Below are positions 18,270 to 29,764 of a DNA stretch of 64,000 nt, in pieces; position 1 is the stretch's first letter; each line of letters starts with the position of its first letter. The notes under the pieces are model-generated. The model was not told where the DNA came from, ran no database searches, and saw nothing but the letters and a program-made list of their open reading frames with translations. This stretch comes from Alphaproteobacteria bacterium. GTDB lineage: Bacteria; Pseudomonadota; Alphaproteobacteria; SHVR01. The stretch is from NCBI GenBank assembly GCA_009694185.1, contig SHVR01000009.1:1-64000 (forward strand), written 5' to 3'. A program made the translations under genes and the position numbers.

Positions 18270-19802
18270 ATGCAGGACATTCTCCGCGAGCTCGAAGCGC
18301 GCCGCGAGGCCGCCCGCCTAGGCGGCGGCGCCAGGCGCATCGCCGCCCAGCACGCGCGCGGCAAGCTGACCGCCCGCGAGCGGATCGAGCTCCTGCTCGA
18401 TGTCGGCAGTTTCGAGGAATACGACATGTTCGTCGAACATCGCAGCCACGATTTCGGCATGGCCGACCAGCGCATCCCGGGCGACGGCGTCGTCACCGGC
18501 CATGGCACGGTCAATGGCCGCCTGATGTTCGTCTTCAGCCAGGACTTCACCGTGTTCGGCGGCTCGCTCTCCGAAGCCCATGCCGAGAAGATCTGCAAGA
18601 TCATGGACCAGGCGATGAAGGTGGGGGCGCCGGTCATCGGCATCAATGATTCGGGCGGCGCCCGCATCCAGGAAGGGGTGGCCTCGCTCGGCGCCTATGC
18701 CGAAGTCTTTCAGCGCAATGTGCTGGCCTCGGGCGTGGTGCCGCAAATCTCACTGGTCATGGGACCCTGCGCCGGAGGTGCGGTCTATTCGCCGGCCATG
18801 ACCGACTTCATCTTGATGGTGAAAGACACCTCCTACATGTTCGTGACGGGCCCCGACGTGGTGAAGACCGTGACCCACGAAACGGTGACCCACGAGCAGC
18901 TCGGCGGTGCCGTGACCCACACGACGAAGTCGGGCGTGGCCGACCTCGCCTTCGAAAACGACGTCGAGGCGCTCCTGGAGGTGCGCCGGCTGATGGATTT
19001 CCTGCCGGCCTCCAACCGCGAGCCGCCGCCGACCCGCGAGACCGCCGATGCCATCGACCGGCCGGAGCCCTCCCTCGACACGCTGGTGCCAAGCAGTCCG
19101 AACAAGCCCTACGACATCAAGGAACTGATCCTGAAAGTGGTGGACGAGGGCGATTTCTTCGAGCTGCAACCGAACTATGCCGCCAACATCGTCATCGGCC
19201 TGGCGCGCATCGGCGGCTCCACCATCGGCATCGTCGCCAACCAGCCGCTGGTGCTGGCGGGCTGCCTCGATATCGATTCCGCGCGGAAGGCCGGCCGCTT
19301 CGTGCGCTTCTGCGACTGCTTCAACGTCCCCATCGTGACCTTCGTCGACGTGCCCGGATTCCTCCCCGGCACTGGCCAGGAATATGGCGGTATCATCAAG
19401 CATGGCGCCAAGCTGTTGTTTGCGTTTGCCGAGGCCACCGTGCCCAAGGTCACCGTTATCACCCGCAAGGCCTATGGCGGCGCCTATGACGTGATGAGTT
19501 CCAAGCATCTCAGGGGCGACATGAATTATGCCTGGCCCCAGGCCGAGATCGCGGTCATGGGGCCGAAGGGTGCTGTCGAGATCATCTTTCGCGAGGATAT
19601 CGGCGACGCCGCGAAGATCGCCCAGCGGACGGAAGAATATCGCCAAAAATTCGCCAATCCGTTCGTTGCCGGCAGCCGGGGCTATATCGACGATGTGATC
19701 ATGCCGCGCAACACCAGGCGGAGGATCGGGGGCGCGCTCGCCATGCTGGCCAACAAGCGGCTCGAAAACCCCTGGAAGAAGCACGACAATATCCCGCTGT
19801 AA
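18270..19802 (+). CDS. pccB: Propionyl-CoA carboxylase beta subunit (carboxyltransferase)
   Basis: 510 residues, the expected PccB length; ATG 18270 is chosen over an upstream frame extension because of the family start MQDILRELE. The N-half contains [18 protein letters not shown] and [16 protein letters not shown] (oxyanion and biotin pocket), the C-half [20 protein letters not shown] and [16 protein letters not shown]. With PccA it transfers CO2 from carboxybiotin to propionyl-CoA to give methylmalonyl-CoA. pccA lies 656 bases downstream, separated by a GST gene. Confidence 0.95.
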   Translation: MQDILRELEARREAARLGGGARRIAAQHARGKLTARERIELLLDVGSFEEYDMFVEHRSHDFGMADQRIPGDGVVTGHGTVNGRLMFVFSQDFTVFGGSLSEAHAEKICKIMDQAMKVGAPVIGINDSGGARIQEGVASLGAYAEVFQRNVLASGVVPQISLVMGPCAGGAVYSPAMTDFILMVKDTSYMFVTGPDVVKTVTHETVTHEQLGGAVTHTTKSGVADLAFENDVEALLEVRRLMDFLPASNREPPPTRETADAIDRPEPSLDTLVPSSPNKPYDIKELILKVVDEGDFFELQPNYAANIVIGLARIGGSTIGIVANQPLVLAGCLDIDSARKAGRFVRFCDCFNVPIVTFVDVPGFLPGTGQEYGGIIKHGAKLLFAFAEATVPKVTVITRKAYGGAYDVMSSKHLRGDMNYAWPQAEIAVMGPKGAVEIIFREDIGDAAKIAQRTEEYRQKFANPFVAGSRGYIDDVIMPRNTRRRIGGALAMLANKRLENPWKKHDNIPL

Positions 19803-19822
19803 CCAACCCGGGAGCGACGAAA

Positions 19823-20440
19823 ATGCTGAAGATTTTGGGCCGCGCGTCGTCAAGTAATGTCGCGAAGACCGTCTGGGTATGTCGCGAACTGAAGCTCGCC
19901 TTCGAGCGCAATGACATCGGCGGTGAGTTCGGCGGCAACGACAAGCCCGACTATCTGGCGCTCAACCCCAATGGCGTGGTGCCCACCATCGACGATGCGG
20001 GCTTCATCCTCTGGGAATCCAACGCCATCGTCCGGTATTTGGCGAGGAAGCACGGCTTGGGCACCCTCTGTCCGGTTGATGCCAAGGCGGCGGCCGACGC
20101 CGACCGCTGGATGGACTGGCAGCAGACGACGCTGGGGCCGGCCTTTGGCCCGTTGTTCATGCAGATCGCCCGCACGCCCGCCGACAAGCGCGATCCCGCG
20201 ATCATCCGGCAAGCGACCGAGCGCACCGGCCAGATGCTGGCCCGCCTCGACGCCAATCTCGCTAAGCGGCCCTATGTGGCGGGCGAGCAATTGACCATGG
20301 GCGATATCCCGTTCGGGCCGGTGGTGCATCGCTGGTTCGGCTTTGACCTCGAACGGCCGGCGCTGCCGCATCTGGAGGCTTGGCACAAGCGGGTCGGCGC
20401 CCGCGACGCCTTCAAGCAGGCCATTCCACCGACATTGTGA
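19823..20440 (+). CDS. Glutathione S-transferase family protein
   Basis: 205 residues: an N-terminal thioredoxin-like domain (about 1-78) with LGRASSSNVAKTVWVCRELKL, NGVVPTID and WESNAIVRYLA (glutathione gamma-glutamyl contact), then an all-helical C-domain with YVAGEQLTMGDIPFGPVVHRW. It resembles the beta/YfcG-like bacterial GSTs. The Ser-Ser-Asn stretch takes the place of the catalytic Tyr/Ser position. It lies between pccB and pccA and is probably cotranscribed; its link to propionate metabolism is unknown. Confidence 0.85.
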   Translation: MLKILGRASSSNVAKTVWVCRELKLAFERNDIGGEFGGNDKPDYLALNPNGVVPTIDDAGFILWESNAIVRYLARKHGLGTLCPVDAKAAADADRWMDWQQTTLGPAFGPLFMQIARTPADKRDPAIIRQATERTGQMLARLDANLAKRPYVAGEQLTMGDIPFGPVVHRWFGFDLERPALPHLEAWHKRVGARDAFKQAIPPTL

Positions 20441-20458
20441 GAACCCCCGGGAGCGTCG

Positions 20459-22530
<2,072 letters not shown>

Positions 22531-22534
<4 letters not shown>

Positions 22535-22983
22535 CTGGAGGCCCAAGCCCCGCCACCCAGGTCTGTGCCGATTGCGGCCAGTTATGGGTTTGCGATCCGG
22601 CTGGCGATTGCTGGTGCATGCAATTACCGCCAGTGGGTCCGGCGGCGCCGGTCGCGGGCATGGTCTGTCTGTGCCCCTGCAAACTCGACGCGTTGACCAG
22701 GCCGGCTCGCAAATGCGTATCGGTGCGGGTCGAGGGCCGGGTGCAGGGGGTTGGCTTTCGCGCCTGGGTCGTCCGCGAGGCCGTGGCGCGTGGCCTCGAT
22801 GGCTGGGTACGCAACCAAGGCGATGGCCGCGTCGAGGCGCTTCTGGCCGGCCCCGGCGCCGCGGTGGACGCCATGCTGGCGCGCTGCGGGCGAGGTCCCC
22901 GGCTGGCACTTGTGTCGGGCGTTACGACTTCCCAGGGCGACGACCCGGGCCCGGTCGGTTTTCGCCAGCAGGCGGATGCCTGA
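22531..22983 (+). CDS. CWC cysteine-rich domain fused to acylphosphatase
   Basis: 150 residues in two parts. Residues 12-50 hold eight cysteines in the pattern of the Cys_rich_CWC family ([19 protein letters not shown]), a probable zinc site. Residues 61-147 are an acylphosphatase: [11 protein letters not shown] with catalytic Arg77 and [12 protein letters not shown] with catalytic Asn95. Acylphosphatase hydrolyses acyl phosphates such as 1,3-bisphosphoglycerate or acetyl phosphate. The ATG sits in the pccA stop, so translation is coupled. Its 3' end overlaps convergent lipB by 62 bases. Confidence 0.85.
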
Positions 22984-23707
22984 GCGTATCTCGGACGGGG
23001 GACGGTTGGGCGGGATCGCAAGCAGCGCCGAAGCGTGCCTCGGCCATGCCGCCCGGACCGAATACCGCCTCGAAACCGAGCTGGAGTGCCACGTCCACCT
23101 CGGGCATGGTCACGGGCAGGCCCAGATCCACCAACGACGTGACCCCATGCCCCCGCACGCCGCAAGGCACGATGCCGGCGAAGTGGGCGAGGTCGGGTTC
23201 GACGTTGAGGGCGATGCCATGATAGCTGACCGACCGGCGGATGCGCACGCCGAGTGCCCCGATCTTGTCCTCGCGGCCATGGCCCCGGTCGACCCAGATA
23301 CCGATCCGCCCGGGCCGCCGTTCGCCCTTCACATTGAACCGGGCGAGGGTCCAGATCATCCAGTCTTCGAGCGCGCAGACGAAATTCCTGACATCGGCCC
23401 GGCGCGCCTTGAGGTCGAGCATCACATAGGCAATGCGCTGGCCCGGCCCGTGATAGGTGTAGCGACCGCCCCGGCCCGCGCGATGCACGGGAAGGCGGCC
23501 GGGGTCGAGGAGTTCCTTCGGATCGGCGCTGGTGCCGGCCGTATACAGGGGTGGATGCTCGATCAGCCAGACGAGCTCCGGCGCCCGGTGCTCGGCAATG
23601 GCCAGCACCCGGCATTCCATGGCCGCCACCGCCTCGTCATAAGGCACGGGGCTATCGGATATTCTCCATTCGACATCAGGCACGGGTGAGGTGCTCCCTC
23701 GGGCCAT
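22922..23707 (-). CDS. lipB: Octanoyltransferase LipB
   Basis: 261 residues from ATG at 23707 (an earlier in-frame start at 23761 would add 18 residues). The family motifs are present: [21 protein letters not shown] in two overlapping parts, GIWV and [16 protein letters not shown], and [15 protein letters not shown] with the acyl-thioester Cys. LipB moves octanoate from ACP to lipoyl domains, the first step of lipoate synthesis. The C-terminal 35 residues are Pro/Arg-rich and lie antisense to the acylphosphatase end; homologues are often shorter, so the tail may be nonessential. Confidence 0.93.
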   Translation of the reverse strand: MARGSTSPVPDVEWRISDSPVPYDEAVAAMECRVLAIAEHRAPELVWLIEHPPLYTAGTSADPKELLDPGRLPVHRAGRGGRYTYHGPGQRIAYVMLDLKARRADVRNFVCALEDWMIWTLARFNVKGERRPGRIGIWVDRGHGREDKIGALGVRIRRSVSYHGIALNVEPDLAHFAGIVPCGVRGHGVTSLVDLGLPVTMPEVDVALQLGFEAVFGPGGMAEARFGAACDPAQPSPVRDTLRHPPAGENRPGPGRRPGKS

Positions 23708-23713
23708 GGCCGC

Positions 23714-23742
23714 TTGAACCGGGTCGTGCAATTTGGTATTCC
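23714..23742 (+). promoter_or_regulatory. Possible promoter of tRNA-Leu
   Basis: TTGAAC (23714-23719) and TATTCC (23737-23742) are 17 bases apart, about 48 bases upstream of the mature tRNA. It lies just upstream of lipB and points the other way. Confidence 0.4.
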
Positions 23743-23789
23743 CCGCGTGGCCCTCTGGCAAGCGCCCAGACGGGCTTCTAGTGGTGCAT

Positions 23790-23876
23790 GCGGTCGTGGC
23801 GGAATTGGTAGACGCGCAGCGTTGAGGTCGCTGTGGAGGAAACTCCGTGGAAGTTCGAGTCTTCTCGACCGCACCA
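23790..23876 (+). tRNA. tRNA-Leu (anticodon GAG)
   Basis: 87 bases with CCA encoded. The acceptor arms GCGGTCG and CGACCGC pair perfectly, the D arm contains AATTGGTAGACGC, the anticodon stem CAGCG/CGCTG encloses loop TTGAGGT with GAG at 23824-23826, a long variable arm (GGAGGAAACTCC) is present as expected for leucine, and the T arm is AAGTTCGAGTCTT-like with TTCGAGT. It reads CUC and CUU codons. Confidence 0.97.
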
Positions 23877-23904
23877 GCACCAAAAACCTGAACTGGCCGG
23901 ATGC

Positions 23905-23939
23905 GGCGGAACCGGGCCGGGACAAGGCGACGTTCCGCC
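23905..23939 (+). other. Stem-loop in the tRNA-mgtE gap
   Basis: GGCGGAAC pairs perfectly with GTTCCGCC around a 19-base loop, 40 bases before mgtE. No T-run follows, and none of the features of an M-box or mgtA-type magnesium leader can be recognised. It may affect tRNA processing or mgtE translation; this is inference. Confidence 0.3.
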
Positions 23940-23979
23940 TGAGCCCTGAGGACATGCTTGCCGGGAGAGGAAAGTCGCC

Positions 23980-25359
23980 ATGACCATCCCGGCCGCGAGC
24001 CAAGACCCCGAAGAGACCGTCTATGTGGTGACCCCCCAGCTCATCGGCGAGGTCGCCGATGCGCTTAGGGACCGGGACGACGCGCGCGCGCGGACCCTGA
24101 TCCGGCCGCTCGAGGCACCGGAGCTCGCCGACCTCTTGGAGGCGCTGGGCCCGGACGCCCGCGGCGACTTGATCCGGCTCATCAGACCGGACTTCGATCC
24201 GGAGTTGCTGCCGGAACTCGACGAGACGGTCCGCGACGAGGTGGTGGCCCAGCTACCGCCCGGGGAACTCGCCGCCGCGGTGCACGAACTCGACAGCGAC
24301 GACGCGGTCTATGTCGTGGGCGAACTGGAGGAAGGGCAACGCCGCGCCGTTCTCGACGAGCTGCCGGCGGAAGACCGCATCGCGGTAGAGCAGGGCCTCT
24401 CTTACCTGGAATATACCGCCGGCCGCCTGATGCAGCGCGAACTGGTGGCGCTGCCCGCGTTCTGGACCGTGGGCAATGCCATCGACCATATGCGCGGCGA
24501 GTCGGACCTGCCGGAGGAATTCTACGACATCTTCCTGGTCGACCCCCGCAATCACCCGGTCGGCACCCTGGCGCTGAGCGGCCTGGTGCGCAACCGGCGG
24601 GGTGTCCGGCTGAGCGACATCATGGATCCCGATCTCACCGTGGTTCCCGTCACCATGGACCAGGAGGAGCTCGCCTTCCTGTTTCGCCAGCAGGATTTGA
24701 CCTCGGCTCCCGTGGTCGATCCCGACGGCCGGCTGATCGGTGTCATCACCATCGACGACGTGGTGGACGTGATCGACGAGGAGGCGGAAGACGATTTGAT
24801 GAAGCTGGGCGGCGTGAACGAGGACGACCTTTATCGCGCCACCATGGCCACCATGCGCGCGCGCTTCACCTGGTTGTTTGTCAATCTGTGGACGGCGGTG
24901 CTGGCCTCGCTGGTTATCTCCCAGTTCGAAGCGACCATCGAGAAGATCGTGGCGCTCGCCGTGCTGATGCCGATCGTGGCGTCCATGGGCGGCAACGCGG
25001 GGACCCAGACGCTGACGGTCGCGGTCAGGGCGCTGGCGACCCACGAGCTCACCCCGGCCAACGCGCTCCGGATCGTCTGGAAAGAAGTTCTGGTCGGCGG
25101 GTTCAACGGCCTTCTGTTCGCGGCCATCATCGGCATGATTGCCTGGGCCTGGTTCTCCGCCCCGGCGATCGGCGGGGTCATCGCGCTCGCCATGGTTTCG
25201 AACATGTTGATCGCCGGCTTTTGCGGCATCGCGATCCCGCTCGGCCTCGACCGCATCGGCATCGACCCGGCCGTCGCCTCGACGGTGCTGTTGACGACGG
25301 TCACCGACGTGATCGGCTTCTTCCTGTTTCTCGGGCTCGCCACATGGATTTTGATCTGA
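23980..25359 (+). CDS. mgtE: Magnesium transporter MgtE
   Basis: 459 residues. N-terminal superhelical domain (about 20-135, [25 protein letters not shown] in two repeats), paired CBS domains (about 140-265, with [24 protein letters not shown]), a plug helix, and five transmembrane helices from about 285. The pore motif [15 protein letters not shown] is present. MgtE is a Mg-gated Mg2+ channel in the inner membrane; the acidic cytosolic part closes it when Mg is plentiful. The stop overlaps the following GNAT gene (TGATG). Confidence 0.95.
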   Translation: MTIPAASQDPEETVYVVTPQLIGEVADALRDRDDARARTLIRPLEAPELADLLEALGPDARGDLIRLIRPDFDPELLPELDETVRDEVVAQLPPGELAAAVHELDSDDAVYVVGELEEGQRRAVLDELPAEDRIAVEQGLSYLEYTAGRLMQRELVALPAFWTVGNAIDHMRGESDLPEEFYDIFLVDPRNHPVGTLALSGLVRNRRGVRLSDIMDPDLTVVPVTMDQEELAFLFRQQDLTSAPVVDPDGRLIGVITIDDVVDVIDEEAEDDLMKLGGVNEDDLYRATMATMRARFTWLFVNLWTAVLASLVISQFEATIEKIVALAVLMPIVASMGGNAGTQTLTVAVRALATHELTPANALRIVWKEVLVGGFNGLLFAAIIGMIAWAWFSAPAIGGVIALAMVSNMLIAGFCGIAIPLGLDRIGIDPAVASTVLLTTVTDVIGFFLFLGLATWILI

Positions 25360-25826
25360 TGCCGATTATCCGCGACGCCCGCGACGCCGACGGGCTCGTT
25401 GCCCTGATCCACGGCTGTTGGGCGGAATATCCGGGCTGCGTCATGGACGTGGCGGAAAACCCGGAGCTGCTCCAGATCGCGACTTGGTCGGCGGCCCGGG
25501 GCGGCCGGTTCTGGGTCGCGGAGGCCGAGGGCTGGATCGTGGGCAGTGCCGGCATCGTTCCGGCCGTCGACCCGGCCGGCCAGGAAATGGTCAAGCTCTA
25601 TGTGGCGCGGGCCGCCCGGCGACAAGGGCTCGGTGCCCGGTTCATCCGGATGGTCGAAGCCGAGGCGCGCCAACGCGGCGCCCGCTCAGTCGAACTCTGG
25701 TCGGATGCGCGTTTTTTCGACGCCCACCGGCTGTATCGGCGAAACTTCTATGTCCAGCGCGCCGATAGCCGCGCTTTGGGCGACCTATCCCATAGCGTCG
25801 AATACCACTTCGCGAAGCGCCTGTAA
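25359..25826 (+). CDS. GNAT-family N-acetyltransferase
   Basis: 155 residues from the ATG overlapping the mgtE stop (an in-frame ATG at 25344 is also possible). GNAT motif A is KLYVARAARRQGLGARFIRMVEAEA with the acetyl-CoA pyrophosphate loop RRQGLG, and motif B is ELWSDARFFDAHRLYRRNFYVQ. The substrate is not predictable. Coupling to mgtE is suggestive only. The 86 bases downstream contain a TATACT box at 25876 and a strong AAGGAGG site for the thiolase. Confidence 0.8.
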   Translation: MPIIRDARDADGLVALIHGCWAEYPGCVMDVAENPELLQIATWSAARGGRFWVAEAEGWIVGSAGIVPAVDPAGQEMVKLYVARAARRQGLGARFIRMVEAEARQRGARSVELWSDARFFDAHRLYRRNFYVQRADSRALGDLSHSVEYHFAKRL

Positions 25827-25912
25827 GCCGCGGTCGGGGTGGGCAAATTGGGAAAGTCAGCCCGACGGCGGGTGCTATACTGCGAGCCGAGATTGCTTGA
25901 AGGAGGAACCGC

Positions 25913-27100
25913 ATGCTTTCCGATCCCATCGTCATCGTCGGCATGGCCCGCACGCCCATGGGCAGTTTCCAGGGCGAGCTGTCGGAGGTCTCGGGCCCCG
26001 ATCTCGGCGCCGTCGCCATCAAGGGCGCGCTGGCGCGGGCCGGCATCAAGCCCGAGGATGTGGACGAGGTCATCCTTGGCTGCGTCCTCCCCCACGGCCA
26101 GCGCCAGGGTCCGGCGCGCCAGGCGGCGGCCTTCGCCGGCATCCCCATGTCGACCGGCGCGACGACCATCAATAAGCTCTGCGGCTCGGGCATGAAGGCG
26201 GCCATGCTGGCCCATGACCTGCTCGCGGCGGACACCAACAAGGTCATGGTGGCGGGCGGCTTCGAGAGCATGAGCAACATCCCCTACATGATGCTGAAGG
26301 CGCGCGCCGGCGCCCGCATGGGCCATACCGACATGCTCGACGCCATGTTCTGGGACGGCCTGGAAGATGCCTATGAGAAGGGCAAGCTGATGGGACATTT
26401 CGCCGAGGACACGGCAACCCATTACCAGTTCACCCGCGAAGCGCAGGACGCCTTCGCGGTGCGCTCATTGGCCCGGGCGAAGAAGGCCAACGAGGATGGC
26501 AGCTTCAAGAATGAAATGGTGCCGGTGACGGTCAAGGGCCGGCGCGGCGAGAAGATCGTCGACCGGGACGAGCAGCCGTTCACCGCGGTTATCGAGAAGA
26601 TCCCGACCCTCAAGCCGGCCTTTGCCAAAGACGGCACGGTGACGCCGGCCAATTCCAGCTCGATCTCCGACGGTGCCGCGGCGCTGGTGCTGATGCGCCG
26701 TTCCGAGGCCGAGCGCCGCGGCCTGACGCCGCTCGCCACCATCGTCGGCCATAGCACCCACAGCCAGGAGCCGCGCTGGTTCACCACGGCGCCTATCGGC
26801 GCCATCGGCAAGGTGCTGGACAAGGCCGGCTGGAAGGCGAGCGACGTCGGTCTCTATGAGGTGAACGAGGCATTTGCCGTCGTCACCATGGCGGCCATGC
26901 GCGACTGCGGCCTCTCGGCCGACAAGGTGAATGTGCATGGCGGCGCCTGTGCCCTCGGCCATCCCGTCGGTGCTTCGGGTGCCCGGATCGTCGCCACCCT
27001 GATCAATGCCATGCACAAATATGGCGTCGAGCGGGGTGTCGCCAGCCTCTGCATCGGCGGCGGCGAGGCGACGGCCATGGCGATCGAGCGGGTGAATTGA
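25913..27100 (+). CDS. Thiolase (acetyl-CoA C-acetyltransferase family)
   Basis: 395 residues. The acylated Cys90 lies in TTINKLCGSGMKAAM, the His of NEAFAVV, the CALGHPVGASGAR loop, and the second catalytic Cys380 in SLCIGGGEA. These match biosynthetic and degradative acetoacetyl-CoA thiolases. It condenses or cleaves acyl-CoA in the cytoplasm; with the downstream crotonases and carboxylase, a catabolic role is likely. AAGGAGG lies 6 bases before the ATG. Confidence 0.92.
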   Translation: MLSDPIVIVGMARTPMGSFQGELSEVSGPDLGAVAIKGALARAGIKPEDVDEVILGCVLPHGQRQGPARQAAAFAGIPMSTGATTINKLCGSGMKAAMLAHDLLAADTNKVMVAGGFESMSNIPYMMLKARAGARMGHTDMLDAMFWDGLEDAYEKGKLMGHFAEDTATHYQFTREAQDAFAVRSLARAKKANEDGSFKNEMVPVTVKGRRGEKIVDRDEQPFTAVIEKIPTLKPAFAKDGTVTPANSSSISDGAAALVLMRRSEAERRGLTPLATIVGHSTHSQEPRWFTTAPIGAIGKVLDKAGWKASDVGLYEVNEAFAVVTMAAMRDCGLSADKVNVHGGACALGHPVGASGARIVATLINAMHKYGVERGVASLCIGGGEATAMAIERVN

Positions 27101-27110
27101 GGGCGGGCGT

Positions 27111-27494
27111 ATGACCCGGCGGCTGATCTCGTCCGGTTCCGACTTCGAGAAAGCGTGGGGTTATTCGCGCGCCGTGGTGGACGGCGACATGATCTTTGTC
27201 GCCGGTACCACCGGCTTCGATTATGCGGCCGGCACCATCGCCGACGATGTCGTCAGCCAGGCGCGGCAATGTTTCAAGACCATCCAGGCGGCCTTGGCGG
27301 AGGCTGGATCGAGCCTCGCGGACGTCGTGCGCGTCACCTATTATTTGACGAGCCGCGAGGATTGGCAGCGTTGCGGCCCGGTCTTCGGCGAGGTCTTCGG
27401 CAACATCCGTCCGGCCGCGACCGGACTGATCTGCCAGATGATCGACCCGCGCATGAAGATCGAGATCGAAGTGACCGCCAAGTGCCGGTCCTAG
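27111..27494 (+). CDS. RidA/YjgF-family protein
   Basis: 127 residues. The family features are GYSRAVVDGDMIFVAGTTG, RVTYYLTSREDW and the C-terminal MIDPRMKIEIEVTAKC; the conserved Arg of the imine-binding site in archetypal RidA is replaced by Lys or Met-flanking residues (RMKIEIEVTA), so deaminase activity is uncertain. It begins 10 bases after the thiolase and is read in the same direction as the acyl-CoA genes. Confidence 0.85.
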   Translation: MTRRLISSGSDFEKAWGYSRAVVDGDMIFVAGTTGFDYAAGTIADDVVSQARQCFKTIQAALAEAGSSLADVVRVTYYLTSREDWQRCGPVFGEVFGNIRPAATGLICQMIDPRMKIEIEVTAKCRS

Positions 27495-27508
27495 CGGGGA
27501 GTTGGCTA

Positions 27509-28189
27509 TTGCCGACAGTCCTGATCACCGGCGCCAATCGCGGCATCGGCCTGGCGCTTGCCACGCAATATGCGGGCGCGGGCTGGCGCGTGCATGCCAC
27601 GGCGCGCGATCCCAAGTCGGCGCGCGAGCTTCGGGCGCTTGCGGGCGATGTGCATGTGCTGGCGCTGGATGCCAATGATGACGGCTCGATCCGGACGCTC
27701 GCCGGCAACCTCAAGGGCGAGGCCATCGACGTGCTGTTCAACAATGCCGGCATCGCGGCGCGCCAGGCGTCGAGCCTCGGCCACCTCGACGCGGCTGCCT
27801 GGGCCGAGGCCTTCCGGGTGAACGCCATCGCGCCGGTGCTGATCGCCGAGGCGCTCGCGAATAGCGTAGCCGCCAGCCGGCAGAAGAAGATGGCCATGGT
27901 CTCGACCCAACTCGGCAGCATCGCGCTCAATGGCGGCGGACGCTATGCCTATGGCTCCAGCAAGGCGGCCCTCAACATGGCCGGCGTGTCGCTCGCCCGC
28001 GACCTGAGAGGCCGGGGCATCGCCGTCGTGCTGTTGCATCCGGGCCATGTGCGCACCGACATGGGCGGTTCGTCGGCGCCGGTGTCGCCCGCCGCGAGCG
28101 CCACCGGCATGCGCCGGGTCGTGGACGACCTGACGCTCGCGGGCAGCGGCCAGTTCATCAATTACGATGGGATGAAAATTCCCTGGTAA
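27509..28189 (+). CDS. Short-chain dehydrogenase/reductase
   Basis: 226 residues from a TTG start at 27509, with GGGGAG 7 bases upstream and no suitable ATG. TGANRGIGLAL is the cofactor loop, NNAGIA the structural motif, and YAYGSSKAALN holds the catalytic Tyr and Lys. Arg after the glycine loop (TARDPKSA) suggests NADP. It resembles the C-factor-like SDRs of about 225 residues. The substrate is unknown; it lies within the acyl-CoA gene run. Confidence 0.85.
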   Translation: MPTVLITGANRGIGLALATQYAGAGWRVHATARDPKSARELRALAGDVHVLALDANDDGSIRTLAGNLKGEAIDVLFNNAGIAARQASSLGHLDAAAWAEAFRVNAIAPVLIAEALANSVAASRQKKMAMVSTQLGSIALNGGGRYAYGSSKAALNMAGVSLARDLRGRGIAVVLLHPGHVRTDMGGSSAPVSPAASATGMRRVVDDLTLAGSGQFINYDGMKIPW

Positions 28190-28203
28190 GGAGCCGTGTG
28201 GTT

Positions 28204-28971
28204 ATGTCCCGGACGGTGCAAGTCGATCGCGACGGCGCCATTGCCATTGTCGTCTTGAACCGTCCCGAGGTTCTGAACGCGGTCAATGAGGAATTGCGAG
28301 ACGCCTTTGTGGCGACGCTCGGCGCCTTGAACGCCGACCCCACCGTGGCGGCCGTCGTGATCACGGGGGCGGGCGAACGGGCGTTTTCGGCGGGCCAGGA
28401 TATCGCGGTCTCACTGCGTCTCAGGGCGGACACTGTCGGCGACTGGTTTCGGGGGATGCGACGCTTCTATCAGGCGATCCGCGAGATGGATAAGCCCGTG
28501 GTGGCGGCACTCAACGGCTTGGCGGCCGGCGCCGGCTTCCAGGTGGCGCTGCACGGCGACATGCGCATTGCCCATGCCGGCGTGTCCTTGAGCCAGCCCG
28601 AGGTGGATGCCGGGCTCCCCAGTATTCTCGGCTCCATGATCATGCGCGAGGTCATGGGCCTCTCGCGCACAGTCGAGATGGCGCTGTCGTGTCGCCAGGT
28701 GCCGGCGGAGGAGGGGCACCGCCATGGCTTGATCAGCGAGATCGTGCCGGCAGGCGAGGTGCTGCCGCGCGCGGTCGGGCTCGCGCGCTCGCTCGCCGAG
28801 AAGCCGCCCATCGCCCTTAAGCTCATCAAGCGGCGGGTGCGCGAGGCGACCCAAGCCGCCTTCGACGATGCCATCGACGCTTCGCTTCGCCTGCAACGCC
28901 AGGCCTTTGCGTCCGGCGAACCGCGCCAAGCCGCCGAGGCGTTCCTGGCCCGGCGCCGGGCCAGGGCGTAA
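28204..28971 (+). CDS. Crotonase (enoyl-CoA hydratase/isomerase), paralogue 1
   Basis: 255 residues from ATG 28204, ten bases after AAGGAG (GTG 28198 is an alternative). The oxyanion motif GERAFSAGQDI is at 58-67. The second catalytic Glu of hydratases is kept (SQPE, Glu133), but the first is Gln113 in GAGFQVAL. That suggests an isomerase or other crotonase reaction rather than simple hydration. It is the first of three tandem paralogues before mccB, a place where LiuC-type methylglutaconyl-CoA hydratases occur. Confidence 0.88.
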   Translation: MSRTVQVDRDGAIAIVVLNRPEVLNAVNEELRDAFVATLGALNADPTVAAVVITGAGERAFSAGQDIAVSLRLRADTVGDWFRGMRRFYQAIREMDKPVVAALNGLAAGAGFQVALHGDMRIAHAGVSLSQPEVDAGLPSILGSMIMREVMGLSRTVEMALSCRQVPAEEGHRHGLISEIVPAGEVLPRAVGLARSLAEKPPIALKLIKRRVREATQAAFDDAIDASLRLQRQAFASGEPRQAAEAFLARRRARA

Positions 28972-28978
28972 GTCGGCG

Positions 28979-29760
28979 ATGGACAAGGCCGTCCTTCTCG
29001 GCCATGCGGGCGACGTGGCCATCGTCACCCTCAATCGGCCCGAGGTGTTGAACGCCCTCGACGAACGGCTGCTTGAGGATTTCATCGCCGCACTTCGGGC
29101 GGTCAACGCCGATGAACGGGTCGGGGCGGTGGTGTTGACGGGGGCGGGGACGCGCGCTTTTTCCGCCGGCCAAGACCTCGCCATGGCGACCGAGCTCACG
29201 GCCGAGACCGTCGGACCCTGGTCCGGCGGCTGGGCGGCCTCTATCAGTCGGTGCGCGATCTCGACAAGCCATCGGTCGCTTCGCTCAACGGTGTGGCGGC
29301 CCGTTTCGGGTTTCAGGTGGCGCTTCATGCCGACGTCAGGGTCAGCCATCCCGGTGTCCGCATGAGCCAGCCCGAAGTCGCGGCCGGCATCCCCAGCGTC
29401 GTCGGCATGTGGATCATGAAGGAAGTGATCGGCCTCGCCCGCGCCATCGAAATGTCGCTGACCTGCCGCTTCCTGACGGCGGCCGAATGTCTCGATTGGG
29501 GCTTGATCGACTATCTTGTCCCCCAAGACCAAGTCATGGATAAAGCCCTCGAGATCGCGCGCGGGCTGGCATCCAAGCCGGCCTTGGCGATGCGGCTCTC
29601 CAAGCAGCGCATGCGGGCACTCACCCAGCCAGGCTATGACGCGACCATCGAGGCGGCCGTTCGCATCCAAAGCGAGGCCTTCGCGACCGGCGAGCCCGGG
29701 CGCGTGGCCGCGACGTTCCTGGCCGAGCGCGCGGCGCTGAAGTCGGGCGGGAAGACCTGA
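28979..29760 (+). pseudogene. Crotonase paralogue 2, frameshifted
   Basis: Reading starts at ATG 28979 and matches the paralogues through AETVGPW (oxyanion motif GTRAFSAGQDL present). After the Trp codon at 29219-29221 the frame is lost and would run to a stop at 29365; the family sequence resumes one frame over as RRLGGLYQSVRDLDKP at 29224 and continues to 29760. One base appears to be missing in 29222-29226. The rebuilt protein would have about 260 residues with Gln and Glu (GFQVAL, SQPE) like its neighbours. It may be a real mutation or a sequencing error. Confidence 0.85.
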
Positions 29761-29764
29761 GGCC

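Noticed and set aside
23877-23979. Magnesium riboswitch (M-box) before mgtE
   Set aside because: The gap is only about 100 bases and shows one simple hairpin; none of the conserved M-box loops can be found.
25848-25881. Promoter TTGGGA/TATACT before the thiolase
   Set aside because: The spacing is 22 bases, too long for a normal sigma-70 promoter; TATACT alone is not enough.
29216-29232. Programmed ribosomal frameshift in the middle crotonase
   Set aside because: No X-XXY-YYZ slippery site or downstream pseudoknot is apparent; a lost base is simpler.
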